Shown here: in pieces, positions 1-6,608 of the stretch
Numbering within the stretch: position 1 is the stretch's first letter
Layout of the letters: each line of letters opens with the position of its first letter
Made by a program: the position numbers and the translations under genes
DNA from: Mariprofundus sp.
Lineage (GTDB): Bacteria; Pseudomonadota; Zetaproteobacteria; Mariprofundales; Mariprofundaceae
DNA length: 9,011 bases
Direction of reading: 5' to 3'
Assembly: GCA_030951095.1 (NCBI GenBank)
Contig: JAUZQI010000036.1
Coordinates: 1 to 9,011, forward strand
The notes under the pieces: model-generated
Seen by the model: only the letters and a program-made list of their open reading frames with translations
Database searches by the model: none
What the model was told of the DNA's origin: nothing

Positions 1-192
1 GTCGGTCAGAGCAAACAGGGTGTAGTCACGACCACAACCGACATTGTTACCCGGGCGAATTTTCGTGCCGCGTTGACGGACAAGGATATTGCCGGCAATG
101 ACTGCTTCACCGCCATATTTTTTCACGCCAAGGCGCTTGGAATTGGAATCGCGTCCATTACGACTGGAACCACCAGCTTTCTTATGTGCCAT
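1..192 (-). CDS. rpmA: 50S ribosomal protein L27 (bL27), 3' end cut by the window
   Basis: Structural protein of the large ribosomal subunit whose N-terminal tail reaches the peptidyl-transferase centre. The first 64 codons are visible and begin [20 protein letters not shown], followed by a [18 protein letters not shown] block and a [14 protein letters not shown] block, all hallmark L27. The family is about 85 residues, so roughly the last 20 lie beyond position 1. The ATG at 190-192 sits 3 bases after the rplU stop, and its Shine-Dalgarno AAGGAG (complement of 199-204) lies inside the last rplU codons, so the two are probably translationally coupled. The protein starts directly at the MAHKKAGG core and lacks the N-terminal extension that Firmicutes cleave off, which fits a Gram-negative host. 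Identity is certain; only the end is missing. Confidence 0.97.
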   Translation of the reverse strand, partial: MAHKKAGGSSRNGRDSNSKRLGVKKYGGEAVIAGNILVRQRGTKIRPGNNVGCGRDYTLFALTD

Positions 193-195
193 GGT

Positions 196-519
196 TTACT
201 CCTTGCCAGCTGTCGTATTGATTTTTTCGATGCGTACAGAGCTGTAGCTCTGGCGATGCCCCTGAGTTAAACGATAATTCTTGCGGCGACGTTTTTTGAA
301 CACCACAATTTTCTGACCACGGCCGCTTTCAGTCACAACACCGGTGACCGTTGCATTGCCGGCATCAGCGCCTGCCTTGCTAGACTCGCCTTCACCAACC
401 ATAAGAACATCGTCAAATGTAACCTTGTTGCCTGCTTCAGTATCCAGTTTTTCAACGCGCAGGATATCGCCTTCCTGGACACGGTACTGTTTACCACCTG
501 TTTTAATTACAGCGTACAT
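196..519 (-). CDS. rplU: 50S ribosomal protein L21 (bL21)
   Basis: Large-subunit ribosomal protein that binds 23S rRNA. The 107-residue product is close to the usual ~103. It opens [14 protein letters not shown], carries the family pattern EGD-L-VEKL, and ends with the basic signature [15 protein letters not shown] near residues 76-90, the L21 rRNA-binding region. The ATG at 517-519 is preceded by GGAG (within complement of 522-528) at normal spacing. It follows rpmE by 14 bases and precedes rpmA by 3, giving rpmE-rplU-rpmA. The rplU-rpmA pair is the conserved bacterial arrangement. I see no separate promoter in the 14-base gap, so transcription is inferred to come from upstream of rpmE. Confidence 0.97.
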   Translation of the reverse strand: MYAVIKTGGKQYRVQEGDILRVEKLDTEAGNKVTFDDVLMVGEGESSKAGADAGNATVTGVVTESGRGQKIVVFKKRRRKNYRLTQGHRQSYSSVRIEKINTTAGKE

Positions 520-533
520 ATAATCTCCGTGCC

Positions 534-746
534 TTACGCAGCTTTCGCAGGCTTGCCGTATTTCTTGTAGAAACGTTCAACACGTCCTTCAGTATCGACA
601 ATCTTCTGCTTGCCGGTGTAAAAGGGGTGGCAGGCCGAACAGATCTCAACATGAATGTCGCCTTTGGTTGAGCGCGTTTCAAATGTATTTCCGCAAGAAC
701 AAGTTACCTTGGATGCGATATATTCTGGATGAATGTCAGCTTTCAC
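534..746 (-). CDS. rpmE: 50S ribosomal protein L31 (bL31), zinc-binding C+ type
   Basis: Ribosomal protein bridging the two subunits near the central protuberance. The 70-residue product begins MKADIHPEY and contains C16-x-C18 and C36-x2-C39 ([12 protein letters not shown]), the four zinc ligands of the C+ paralogue; zinc-independent C- copies lack them. The C-terminal [11 protein letters not shown] is also typical. The start is GTG at 744-746, not ATG: GGAG (complement of 754-757) stands 7 bases upstream, and an ATG slightly upstream (749-751) is out of frame and stops after two codons. The reading frame upstream hits a stop at 783-785 without another good start. It leads rplU-rpmA, while L31 is more often encoded alone, so the linkage is unusual. 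Its leader holds strong potential RNA structure (see 773-832). Confidence 0.96.
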   Translation of the reverse strand: MKADIHPEYIASKVTCSCGNTFETRSTKGDIHVEICSACHPFYTGKQKIVDTEGRVERFYKKYGKPAKAA

Positions 747-772
747 GTCATTTCTCCGTAGTATTCTAGGCT

Positions 773-832
773 CTGCCTTTTTTCAATCTGCGAAATAAAT
801 CAATATCACGGGCTGAAAAAAGGCAGGCCCAT
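773..832 (-). promoter_or_regulatory. Structured leader upstream of rpmE: competing hairpins
   Basis: Seen in the sequence: a perfect 13-bp inverted repeat, arms 773-785 and 814-826 (CTGCCTTTTTTCA on the plus strand and its complement), separated by 28 bases. Read as minus-strand RNA, the first arm is also exactly the 13-base loop of another hairpin, AUGGGC (832-827) pairing with GCCCGU (813-808), which has one G-U pair. The two folds therefore compete, or together form a pseudoknot-like fold. The second arm ends about 15 bases before the rpmE Shine-Dalgarno. L31 autoregulation through its mRNA leader is known in some bacteria, so a translational operator is a reasonable inference. No U-tract follows either stem in the right place for a classic terminator, but a role at the end of the upstream operon cannot be excluded. 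Confidence 0.5.
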
Positions 833-845
833 TAAAGGGGCGCGA

Positions 846-874
846 TTTCTAGCGCCGCCGCTCCAATTAATCAA
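846..874 (-). promoter_or_regulatory. Possible sigma-70 promoter for rpmE-rplU-rpmA
   Basis: On the minus strand TTGATT (complement of 869-874) and TAGAAA (complement of 846-851) are separated by exactly 17 bases, each matching the -35 and -10 consensus at 4 of 6 positions. Transcription would begin near 839, just before the leader hairpin that starts at 832, which makes the placement coherent. A TAGCGC/GCGCTA inverted repeat (850-855 and 875-880) brackets the spacer and could be an operator or chance. Boxes this weak occur by chance, so confidence is low. Apart from this promoter and the leader, I see nothing definite in the 202-base gap between 746 and 949. Confidence 0.3.
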
Positions 875-948
875 GCGCTAAAATACAGTTTGTGTTGTTT
901 CCTTCCATATCAGCAAAAATAACGGCTCAAAAAACTACATGGATGACA

Positions 949-1422
949 TCATTGCCGGCTTTCAAGATAATCCAGCAACGCCTCTGCATTTTTCGCCAGC
1001 ATCCGGTAAGCATGTTCAAAGCCATCTGGGCCGCCATAATAAGGATCAGGCACATCAGAAATATGTGCCGCGTTTTCAAACTGGCGCATCATCAACAACC
1101 GCACCTCCGGCACACCAATGCGTATTAATTCCCGCCTGTTTTCAGCATCCATTGCAACGACCCAGTCCCAACTACCACAATTTTGCGCTGTAATTTGCTG
1201 CGCCCTGTGTGTGCTCAAATCCAGCCCGTATTCGCACGCCTTGGCTGCAGACCGTGGATCAGCAGAGCCCCCCACATGCCAATTTCCTGTACCTGCTGAC
1301 TCAAAATGATAGTGGTATAGACCCCGGGCCATAGCCGCAGCCCTGACGATAATTTCTGCCAGCGGTGAACGACAGATATTACCCAGACACACAAACAATA
1401 CACGTGTTTTACGATTATCCAT
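949..1422 (-). CDS. Low-molecular-weight protein tyrosine phosphatase
   Basis: Cytoplasmic phosphatase of the LMW-PTP family, hydrolysing phosphotyrosine on proteins. The 157-residue length is normal. The phosphate-binding loop C12-LGNIC-R18-S lies near the N-terminus (VLFVCLGNICRSP), with C12 as nucleophile. The general acid loop D126-PYYGG is at 126-131, and the family block GTGNWHVGGSADPRS spans about 44-58. The P-loop has Ile16 after GN; arginine phosphatases of the YwlE type carry Thr there, so phosphotyrosine specificity is favoured. The ATG at 1420-1422 overlaps the tsaB stop by 8 bases, so the gene ends the galU-tsaB transcription unit. Such enzymes (Wzb, Etp) often control exopolysaccharide tyrosine kinases, and galU nearby supplies UDP-glucose; that link is inference, as no kinase is visible. 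Confidence 0.93.
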   Translation of the reverse strand: MDNRKTRVLFVCLGNICRSPLAEIIVRAAAMARGLYHYHFESAGTGNWHVGGSADPRSAAKACEYGLDLSTHRAQQITAQNCGSWDWVVAMDAENRRELIRIGVPEVRLLMMRQFENAAHISDVPDPYYGGPDGFEHAYRMLAKNAEALLDYLESRQ

Positions 1423-2143
1423 GCACCTGTCGCTCCGCCTGAGATAATTGCAGATATCGTGGTGACGGGTATATGGGCAAGCTGCTTAAATCAATTCCCC
1501 GTGAACAAGCTGCTGCCACCTCAATTGCCAGCGCCTGACTACGAGGTAATGTCAGCGGCAATCGCTTCCAGTAGTTCAGTCGAACCGGTGGTTCACTGTT
1601 ACAGCAAAACAAACCCGGCTCGCGTGCTTCTATATCTTGCCAACTCAAACAGGCATCTACCTGCAAGGCCCTGCCATTCTGATAATGCCCGACAAACACC
1701 TCGCCGGCTCTGGCATCTTCCAGCACCTGAACCGCTTTTTCTGTTGCAGTCTTTTCTGTTGCAATCTGTGCTGTTACAGTCTGTTCTGTTACAACCTGTC
1801 TGGCTGTAATGGCCAAAGAAGAGAGATGAACAACAGGTATACGCAATCCGGCATTGATACCTGCAAGCGTGGCAGCCCCTATACGCAAACCCGTAAAAGA
1901 ACCTGGCCCTGAACCAAACGCCAGCAAATCGAGTTGCTTCCAGTCCAGACCAGCTTGTCGCAACAATTGATGTATCATTGGAATAATACTGGTTGAGCGC
2001 GTTTTTCCGGCACTGTGCGCATCCGGTGGTGACACATAAACCTGGCCGCATTTGATAATACAGGCGGCAATTTCTCCAAGAGCGGTGTCCAACCCGAGTA
2101 TATTTGATTGCTCTCTGATATAACTATTGAGATGTTCTGTCAC
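1415..2143 (-). CDS. tsaB: tRNA t6A37 modification complex subunit TsaB (YeaZ)
   Basis: Non-catalytic ASKHA-fold partner of TsaD; with TsaE it transfers threonylcarbamoyl to A37 of ANN-decoding tRNAs. Seen: ILGLDTA near residues 15-21, STSIIPMI at 50-57 and the diagnostic GPGSFTGLRIG at 79-89, then EDARAGEVF at 142-150, corresponding to DARMGEVY in E. coli TsaB. The product has 242 residues, slightly longer than usual for two reasons: about 14 extra residues before ILGLDTA, and a five-fold pentapeptide repeat at 112-136 encoded by 1736-1810. The start is GTG at 2141-2143, overlapping the galU stop as GTGA, so translation is probably coupled; the Shine-Dalgarno is weak (AAAGAG). No ATG lies between this GTG and the conserved core. 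The 3' end overlaps the phosphatase gene by 8 bases. Confidence 0.93.
   Translation of the reverse strand: MTEHLNSYIREQSNILGLDTALGEIAACIIKCGQVYVSPPDAHSAGKTRSTSIIPMIHQLLRQAGLDWKQLDLLAFGSGPGSFTGLRIGAATLAGINAGLRIPVVHLSSLAITARQVVTEQTVTAQIATEKTATEKAVQVLEDARAGEVFVGHYQNGRALQVDACLSWQDIEAREPGLFCCNSEPPVRLNYWKRLPLTLPRSQALAIEVAAACSRGIDLSSLPIYPSPRYLQLSQAERQVHG
1736..1810. repeat. Five degenerate 15-bp tandem repeats inside tsaB
   Basis: Five consecutive 15-base units at 1736-1750, 1751-1765, 1766-1780, 1781-1795 and 1796-1810 resemble CTGTTCTGTTACAAT on the plus strand. Units 1-4 are close to one another and unit 5 (toward the gene start) is the most diverged. Because the unit is a multiple of three, the tsaB frame is kept. 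In protein order they encode ITARQ, VVTEQ, TVTAQ, IATEK and TATEK (residues 112-136). Compared with my recollection of E. coli TsaB, this interval is about a dozen residues longer, so the repeat looks like a local expansion in the loop before the DAR-GEV strand. Confidence 0.85.
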
Positions 2144-3003
2144 AGCTGCTCTTTCAGCGCCCGCCGCAATGTTGTGCCATATTGTTCATGCTGAAGTCCG
2201 AGCAAGGCATTCGCCAGTAAGAAACCTTCCGGATTTCCGGCATCAAAACGCTGCCCTTCAAGCAACACACCGTACACAGGCTCTTCTTTTGCCAGTGCAG
2301 CAACGGCATCGGTCAGTTGAATTTCACCACCACTACCCGGCTTCACTTCACGCAATAATTCCATCAATCGTGGTGTAAAGATATATCGCCCCACAATAGC
2401 CATCTGTGATGGTGCCTCTTCCGGCGCTGGCTTTTCAACCATATCAGTCAATCTGAGAAATCCATTTTCCTCAGCCTGATAGTCAACAATCCCATATTTG
2501 GAAACCTGATCGGCGGGCACTTGCATCAGGCCGACCACCGAACAACCAGTCTGCTCATACACCTCGCGCAACTGCTGCATGGCCGGTTTTTCGTGAATAA
2601 TCAATTCATCCGCCAGCGAAACACCAAATGATTCATCTGCAACCCAGTGACGGGCGCAAAGTACAGCGTGCCCCAATCCCAGCGCCTGCTTCTGACGCAC
2701 ATAAATAACTTCGGCCATACGTGCGACATAAGACACTTTTTTATAAAGCTTTTCCTTACCGGCACTTTTCAAGTTGGCTTCCAGTTCAGCCGAAATATCA
2801 AAATGATCCTCGATAGCGCGTTTGCCACGACCAGTAATCATAATGATCTGTTCCATACCGGCAGCCAGTGCCTCCTCAACGCCATACTGAATCAGTGGCT
2901 TATCGACAATGGTCAGCATCTCTTTTGGACTGGCTTTGGTCGCCGGCAGGAATCGTGTCCCCATGCCGGCAGCAGGAAAGATGATTTTACGCAATGGTTT
3001 CAA
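2140..3003 (-). CDS. galU: UTP-glucose-1-phosphate uridylyltransferase
   Basis: Makes UDP-glucose from UTP and glucose-1-phosphate, feeding LPS, exopolysaccharide and galactose metabolism. The 287-residue protein is normal for bacterial GalU. The nucleotide-binding signature PAAGMGTRFLPATKASPKE is at 10-28, VDKPLIQY at 33-40, GLGHAVLCA at 109-117, the ADEL acidic site near 131-134, VEKP at 189-192, GRYIFTP at 205-211, GGEIQLTDA at 225-233 and FDAGNPEGF at 253-261. The start is TTG at 3001-3003: a strong AAGGGGG (complement of 3012-3018) lies 8 bases upstream, and the residues match the family start (KPLRKIIFPAAG). An extended -10 promoter lies just upstream. The stop overlaps the GTG of tsaB. 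Expression with tsaB and the phosphatase is likely. Confidence 0.97.
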   Translation of the reverse strand: MKPLRKIIFPAAGMGTRFLPATKASPKEMLTIVDKPLIQYGVEEALAAGMEQIIMITGRGKRAIEDHFDISAELEANLKSAGKEKLYKKVSYVARMAEVIYVRQKQALGLGHAVLCARHWVADESFGVSLADELIIHEKPAMQQLREVYEQTGCSVVGLMQVPADQVSKYGIVDYQAEENGFLRLTDMVEKPAPEEAPSQMAIVGRYIFTPRLMELLREVKPGSGGEIQLTDAVAALAKEEPVYGVLLEGQRFDAGNPEGFLLANALLGLQHEQYGTTLRRALKEQL

Positions 3004-3034
3004 TGCAAAGCCCCCTTCAAAGTGGATGAGAGGG

Positions 3035-3043
3035 ATTATAGCA
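3035..3043 (-). promoter_or_regulatory. Extended -10 promoter for galU-tsaB-phosphatase
   Basis: The minus strand carries TGCTATAAT (complement of 3035-3043): a perfect -10 hexamer with the TGn extension. Transcription would start near 3028, leaving about 25 bases to the TTG start of galU and including its AAGGGGG ribosome-binding site. No good -35 is visible at 16-18 bases, which is acceptable for extended -10 promoters. The site sits in the 52-base gap after the ccsB stop, the natural place for a new transcription unit. Confidence 0.55.
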
Positions 3044-3055
3044 CGGTTTTATGAC

Positions 3056-4297
3056 TTATGAGAGTCGACCATAGGAATGCAGACCTGAGAGATACATGTT
3101 CACGCCCAGAAAACAGAATACCGTAATGAGAAATCCTGCCACTGCCCACCAGGCCAGCGCTTTACCATGCCAGCCATGTGAAACACGAGCATGCAGATAA
3201 GCGCCGTAAATCAGCCAGACGATCAGTGCCCATGTTTCTTTCGGATCCCATGACCAGTAACCACCCCATGCTTCCGCCGCCCATGCTGCACCGAGAATAG
3301 TCGCCAGTGTAAAGGCAGGAAATCCGATCGCCACTGCCTTGTAGGCCAGTTGATCGAGCTGATCCAGTGATGGAAAGATGGCCAACATCTTCGATGTTCC
3401 ACCAGCGGCTTCCAGACGATGACGGACCAGATAGGCCATACCTGCGCCACAAGCTACCGCGAATGATCCATAACCAACAAAGTTCATCGGCACATGAATC
3501 TTCATCCAATAGGATTGCAACGCCGGCACCAACGGCTTGATATCGCTCTGACCAACAGAATCCAGCCAGATGCCGAAGAATACGCCGGCGGATACTAACG
3601 AAAGCACAAATGCGCCCATGGCTTTGGCTTCATAACGTTTTTCCAGCGCCAGATAAACGGCTGCGGTAATACAGAACAACAAAATAAACACTTCATACAG
3701 ATTGGATACCGGCGCATGGCCGATCTCCATATCAAACAGATAGGATTCATGCCAGCGCAGCAACAGCGCCGAACCGCCGAGAAACACCCCTGTATAAGCA
3801 GTCCATGTCGCCAATCGTCCGATAAAGGATTCCGGGGCGAACAGATAAGCGATATAGGATACAGCCGAGAAAATAAAGATCACGTTCATGGCCATGATGA
3901 TACGTCCGGCAAACAGGTTGGACTGATCTTCATAAGTAATCTGACTCTGAGCCGGCTCAAACAACGCCCATATAGCCGCCAGAATCACCATCAGCACGAA
4001 GCCATCCAGCCAAGGCGTGATATTACGCGCCATTTTCGCATCCAGTAAAACCGGCTTCATCGTGCTGGCGACAACGGCTAGCCCGCATCCTGCCAATGCT
4101 CCCGTGCCACCCCACATCACACCCTTCATGCTCAGAATCTGATACAGGAAGGCATTCTCTTCATAAGCGCCGACGCCAAACATGGCCATGCCGGCAATGC
4201 CCAGCATGGCGCCGATATAGGCGTTAAAACGCAGCCAGGCCCAGCGACCCTGATAAAGAAGGGTAGAAAGTTCGGGTTCAGCAATTGTTGCAGTCAT
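3056..4297 (-). CDS. ccsB: Cytochrome c biogenesis protein CcsB (CcsA/ResC family, System II)
   Basis: Integral membrane partner of ResB in System II; the pair exports haem and attaches it to apocytochromes c outside the cytoplasmic membrane. The 413-residue protein has about ten hydrophobic segments. The tryptophan-rich WWD haem-handling motif, WGGYWSWDPKETWAL, is at 344-358. Conserved flanking histidines appear as H183 (RWHES), H268 (MKIHVPMNF) and H406 (SGLHSYG), typical haem ligand positions; APVSNLYEVF at 195-204 and AYLHARVSHGW at 366-376 are also typical. ATG at 4295-4297 is preceded by AGGAG (complement of 4303-4307), which overlaps the resB stop; the genes are 8 bases apart and clearly an operon. 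The symbol varies (ccsA, ccsB or resC) between organisms. Confidence 0.95.
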   Translation of the reverse strand: MTATIAEPELSTLLYQGRWAWLRFNAYIGAMLGIAGMAMFGVGAYEENAFLYQILSMKGVMWGGTGALAGCGLAVVASTMKPVLLDAKMARNITPWLDGFVLMVILAAIWALFEPAQSQITYEDQSNLFAGRIIMAMNVIFIFSAVSYIAYLFAPESFIGRLATWTAYTGVFLGGSALLLRWHESYLFDMEIGHAPVSNLYEVFILLFCITAAVYLALEKRYEAKAMGAFVLSLVSAGVFFGIWLDSVGQSDIKPLVPALQSYWMKIHVPMNFVGYGSFAVACGAGMAYLVRHRLEAAGGTSKMLAIFPSLDQLDQLAYKAVAIGFPAFTLATILGAAWAAEAWGGYWSWDPKETWALIVWLIYGAYLHARVSHGWHGKALAWWAVAGFLITVFCFLGVNMYLSGLHSYGRLS

Positions 4298-4305
4298 AAT
4301 TACTC

Positions 4306-5991
4306 CTATGTGTTCTGACGAAAATCTTGATCCAGTTGTGTGAACATATCATTAAAAACCTGATCAAAAATAAGGTGATTACGGTTCGTCATACCGGCCA
4401 GAGTAATATGAAGACCCTTCGACTCAGGATGAATAATCAGCCACAGCTTGCGATGCGGCATATAAAGCATAATACACAGGCCAATCACCAGCATGGCGCT
4501 GCCAAACCAGACCACATTCATGCCCGGATCCATCGCCAATTGCAGACCGGTATAATAATGCTGCTCGAAATCACCCAGCATGGGCAGCATCGGCCATGGT
4601 AACGCCGACAACATATTCACGGCCTGCAAGGTGCGCATGGCCACATCCTGCATGCGCTCCGGGCGTTTACCCGCGCCAAACACCTCTTTCATGGCAGTTT
4701 TAAATGCCGTCAGGTTCGCATCTTTGGAGGCTTTATCCACGATTGCAAGTTGCCGCATAAAGGCGTGGAACAACTTCCATTCCACCGGGTTGGTCAAATC
4801 CAGTCCCAGCGATACCGGCTTGTAGTCCGCCTTGTCTCCGGTCAATGAAACCATCATAAACGAACCCTGATTCTTGCCCTTGGGATCGATGAACGGATTC
4901 ATGAACGCCTTGATTTTGACCGGTTTCAAGTCGGGGCCACGCAACTCATAGACAACCGCCGGGCCAAGATCCTGAAAATCTATAACTTCACCCGGATTGG
5001 CCATATTTTCAACATTATACGGTTTAAAATCAGTCACTTTAATCGACAAACCCGTTTTTTCATCTTTCCATGATTGATAGACCTTCGTTTTAGCCGTGGT
5101 AATCGTTTCCGAGCCATCCATATGAAACATCTTGAAGGTGATATCCGAACCGCCATCGCCAAAGCTGGACTGATAAATGCGCACGCCCTTATAATATAAA
5201 GGCTCATTGACAATAATATCGCTGGTCAGCACCTCTTTGCCATGGTCAATAATAGTCAAATTACTGAGAAATTCCTTGGGTGCGCCGGTTGGAAAGAAAT
5301 CAATTGAAAAGCTGTTGCAGCGCACTTCGAACGGCATGCTCAGGTGGCCTGTTTCCGTACCCTGCAAAAAGGAAATTTCATGCTCCGAACTGCCTTCCGG
5401 CACAGCCATATTGCCACGGAAACCATATTCAGAACCAATCCAGCCGCCTACAAGTACCACCAGTATAGCTGAATGCACCAGAATATAGCCCCACTTGTTC
5501 CAACGCCCTTTGTCCGCCCGTAGATACTGAACGCCATCCTGCTCGACTTGCCTGAATTCCCAGCCCTGTAAACGCTGGCGAAATGACTGTTGCAGTTGAT
5601 CGGCATCCACATCCTGCATCTGCCAGTCATGCAAATACTTGAAATGCTTAAGTGATTTCTCGGCCACTGCTGCTTTACGGGTGCGCATATCCTTGAGCAT
5701 CTTCGGAACATTGCGCCACAAACATGATGTCAGCGACACCATCAAAAAGCCGAGGATGCTCATAAACCACCAAGTCTGATACATATCAAACAGGCCCAGC
5801 GAACGGAACACCCAGTACCATAACGGCCCAAACTGTTGCAGATAATCGGCTTGGTTCTGATTTTGCAACAGCACAGTGCCGATCACCGAAGCGATCGCAA
5901 GCACAACAAGCAAAATAATTGCCAACGACATCGAGCCAATGCGCTGCCACAGTGATTTCAATAGATCAGGGAAAGTTTGCATGCGCGGCAT
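4306..5991 (-). CDS. resB: Cytochrome c biogenesis protein ResB (Ccs1 family, System II)
   Basis: Second component of the System II haem-attachment machine, working with CcsB. The 561-residue product has hydrophobic segments near 22-42, 73-92, 166-185 and 492-511, with a large periplasmic domain between the last two, as expected. Signatures are IGTVLLQNQ at 37-45, WGYILVHSAIL at 167-177 with H173 as the likely haem-facing histidine, GVRIYQSSFGD at 269-279 and LQLAMDPGMNVVWFGS near 483-498. The start is uncertain by a few codons: ATG at 5989-5991 and a second ATG three codons later (M4) are both possible, and neither has a clear Shine-Dalgarno. The 23-base gap from the upstream TsaC-like gene suggests co-transcription. 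The ccsB gene follows after 8 bases. Confidence 0.95.
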   Translation of the reverse strand: MPRMQTFPDLLKSLWQRIGSMSLAIILLVVLAIASVIGTVLLQNQNQADYLQQFGPLWYWVFRSLGLFDMYQTWWFMSILGFLMVSLTSCLWRNVPKMLKDMRTRKAAVAEKSLKHFKYLHDWQMQDVDADQLQQSFRQRLQGWEFRQVEQDGVQYLRADKGRWNKWGYILVHSAILVVLVGGWIGSEYGFRGNMAVPEGSSEHEISFLQGTETGHLSMPFEVRCNSFSIDFFPTGAPKEFLSNLTIIDHGKEVLTSDIIVNEPLYYKGVRIYQSSFGDGGSDITFKMFHMDGSETITTAKTKVYQSWKDEKTGLSIKVTDFKPYNVENMANPGEVIDFQDLGPAVVYELRGPDLKPVKIKAFMNPFIDPKGKNQGSFMMVSLTGDKADYKPVSLGLDLTNPVEWKLFHAFMRQLAIVDKASKDANLTAFKTAMKEVFGAGKRPERMQDVAMRTLQAVNMLSALPWPMLPMLGDFEQHYYTGLQLAMDPGMNVVWFGSAMLVIGLCIMLYMPHRKLWLIIHPESKGLHITLAGMTNRNHLIFDQVFNDMFTQLDQDFRQNT

Positions 5992-6014
5992 GGTAGCTAT
6001 TCATGGTTGCTGCG

Positions 6015-6608
6015 TCATCGACGAATAATAGTAGAATTATTGCGCCATACACGCATAATTGATGAGGCTTTTCCAGAAGATGGAGCCCCTGTCAAACACA
6101 TACGAAGCAAGCGGTGCATGCGCATGCTGCATTTTAAACCCGGCTGCAACGATGCCGCGCCACGCCGATTCAGGCTGCTGGATACCACCAGTCCGCCGCA
6201 TGCCGCCGCCAGTTGCCGAGTCTGCAGGCTGGCGTCCACACGCACTGCCAGTTTGCCATGTTGATAACAGCATGCGGGCAAACCGGGCTTGCCGACAAAC
6301 ACCATCGTCACCGGCCCCGGCCATGCGGCGCGAGCGCGCCGTCTGAGCTCCGGGGAGCAGTAGCGGGACAGCGACATCGCCGTAGCCATCGAATCGGCCA
6401 ATAACAGAAATGGCCCGGTGCGTTGTTTAAATTGGTGGAGTTTTTCGATGGATCGACGCGAACCGGGATGCGCCACTACGCCAGCCAACGTCGCAGCGTG
6501 GTGTGCGATCAGGCCGCCTTGCCTGAGCAAAGTGGCTGCGCGAAGCGCCGCCAGTTTCTCGCAAGTTGGGCTTTTACGCCTCAGAAAGAATGGCCTCTGC
6601 CTGCGCAT
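6015..6608 (-). CDS. Divergent TsaC/YrdC-family protein (threonylcarbamoyl-AMP synthase-like)
   Basis: TsaC makes threonylcarbamoyl-AMP from Thr, bicarbonate and ATP, the precursor for tRNA t6A. Counting from the chosen ATG (6606-6608, 197 residues; E. coli TsaC is 190), family landmarks appear in order: LLRQGGLIA at 27-35, FKQR at 60-63, WPGPVTMVF at 96-104, KLAVRV at 119-124, [10 protein letters not shown] at 141-150 and a C-terminal [12 protein letters not shown] resembling the family's closing strand. The segment that should read YPTE-hydrophobic-G is instead HHAATLAGV (36-44), so the usual substrate-binding motif is missing. The frame is intact, with no stop or shift. A start at 6644 is possible but would overlap purE by 71 bases; the chosen one overlaps by 35. 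It may be a diverged paralogue with altered activity; a normal TsaC or Sua5 should then exist elsewhere. Confidence 0.78.
   Translation of the reverse strand: MRRQRPFFLRRKSPTCEKLAALRAATLLRQGGLIAHHAATLAGVVAHPGSRRSIEKLHQFKQRTGPFLLLADSMATAMSLSRYCSPELRRRARAAWPGPVTMVFVGKPGLPACCYQHGKLAVRVDASLQTRQLAAACGGLVVSSSLNRRGAASLQPGLKCSMRMHRLLRMCLTGAPSSGKASSIMRVWRNNSTIIRR

Noticed and set aside
1736..1810. Tandem repeats considered as a CRISPR or regulatory array
   Set aside because: Units are contiguous with no spacers, only 15 bp, degenerate, and keep the tsaB frame.
1599..2051. Second minus-strand frame of 150 codons inside tsaB
   Set aside because: Cys/Arg-rich out-of-frame reading, partly created by the 15-bp repeat; tsaB motifs fix the true frame.
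6025..6041. A/T inverted repeat and TATTAT box as a resB promoter or terminator
   Set aside because: It is entirely A/T, lies in the end of the TsaC-like coding region, and has no -35 at 16-18 bases and no T-tract.
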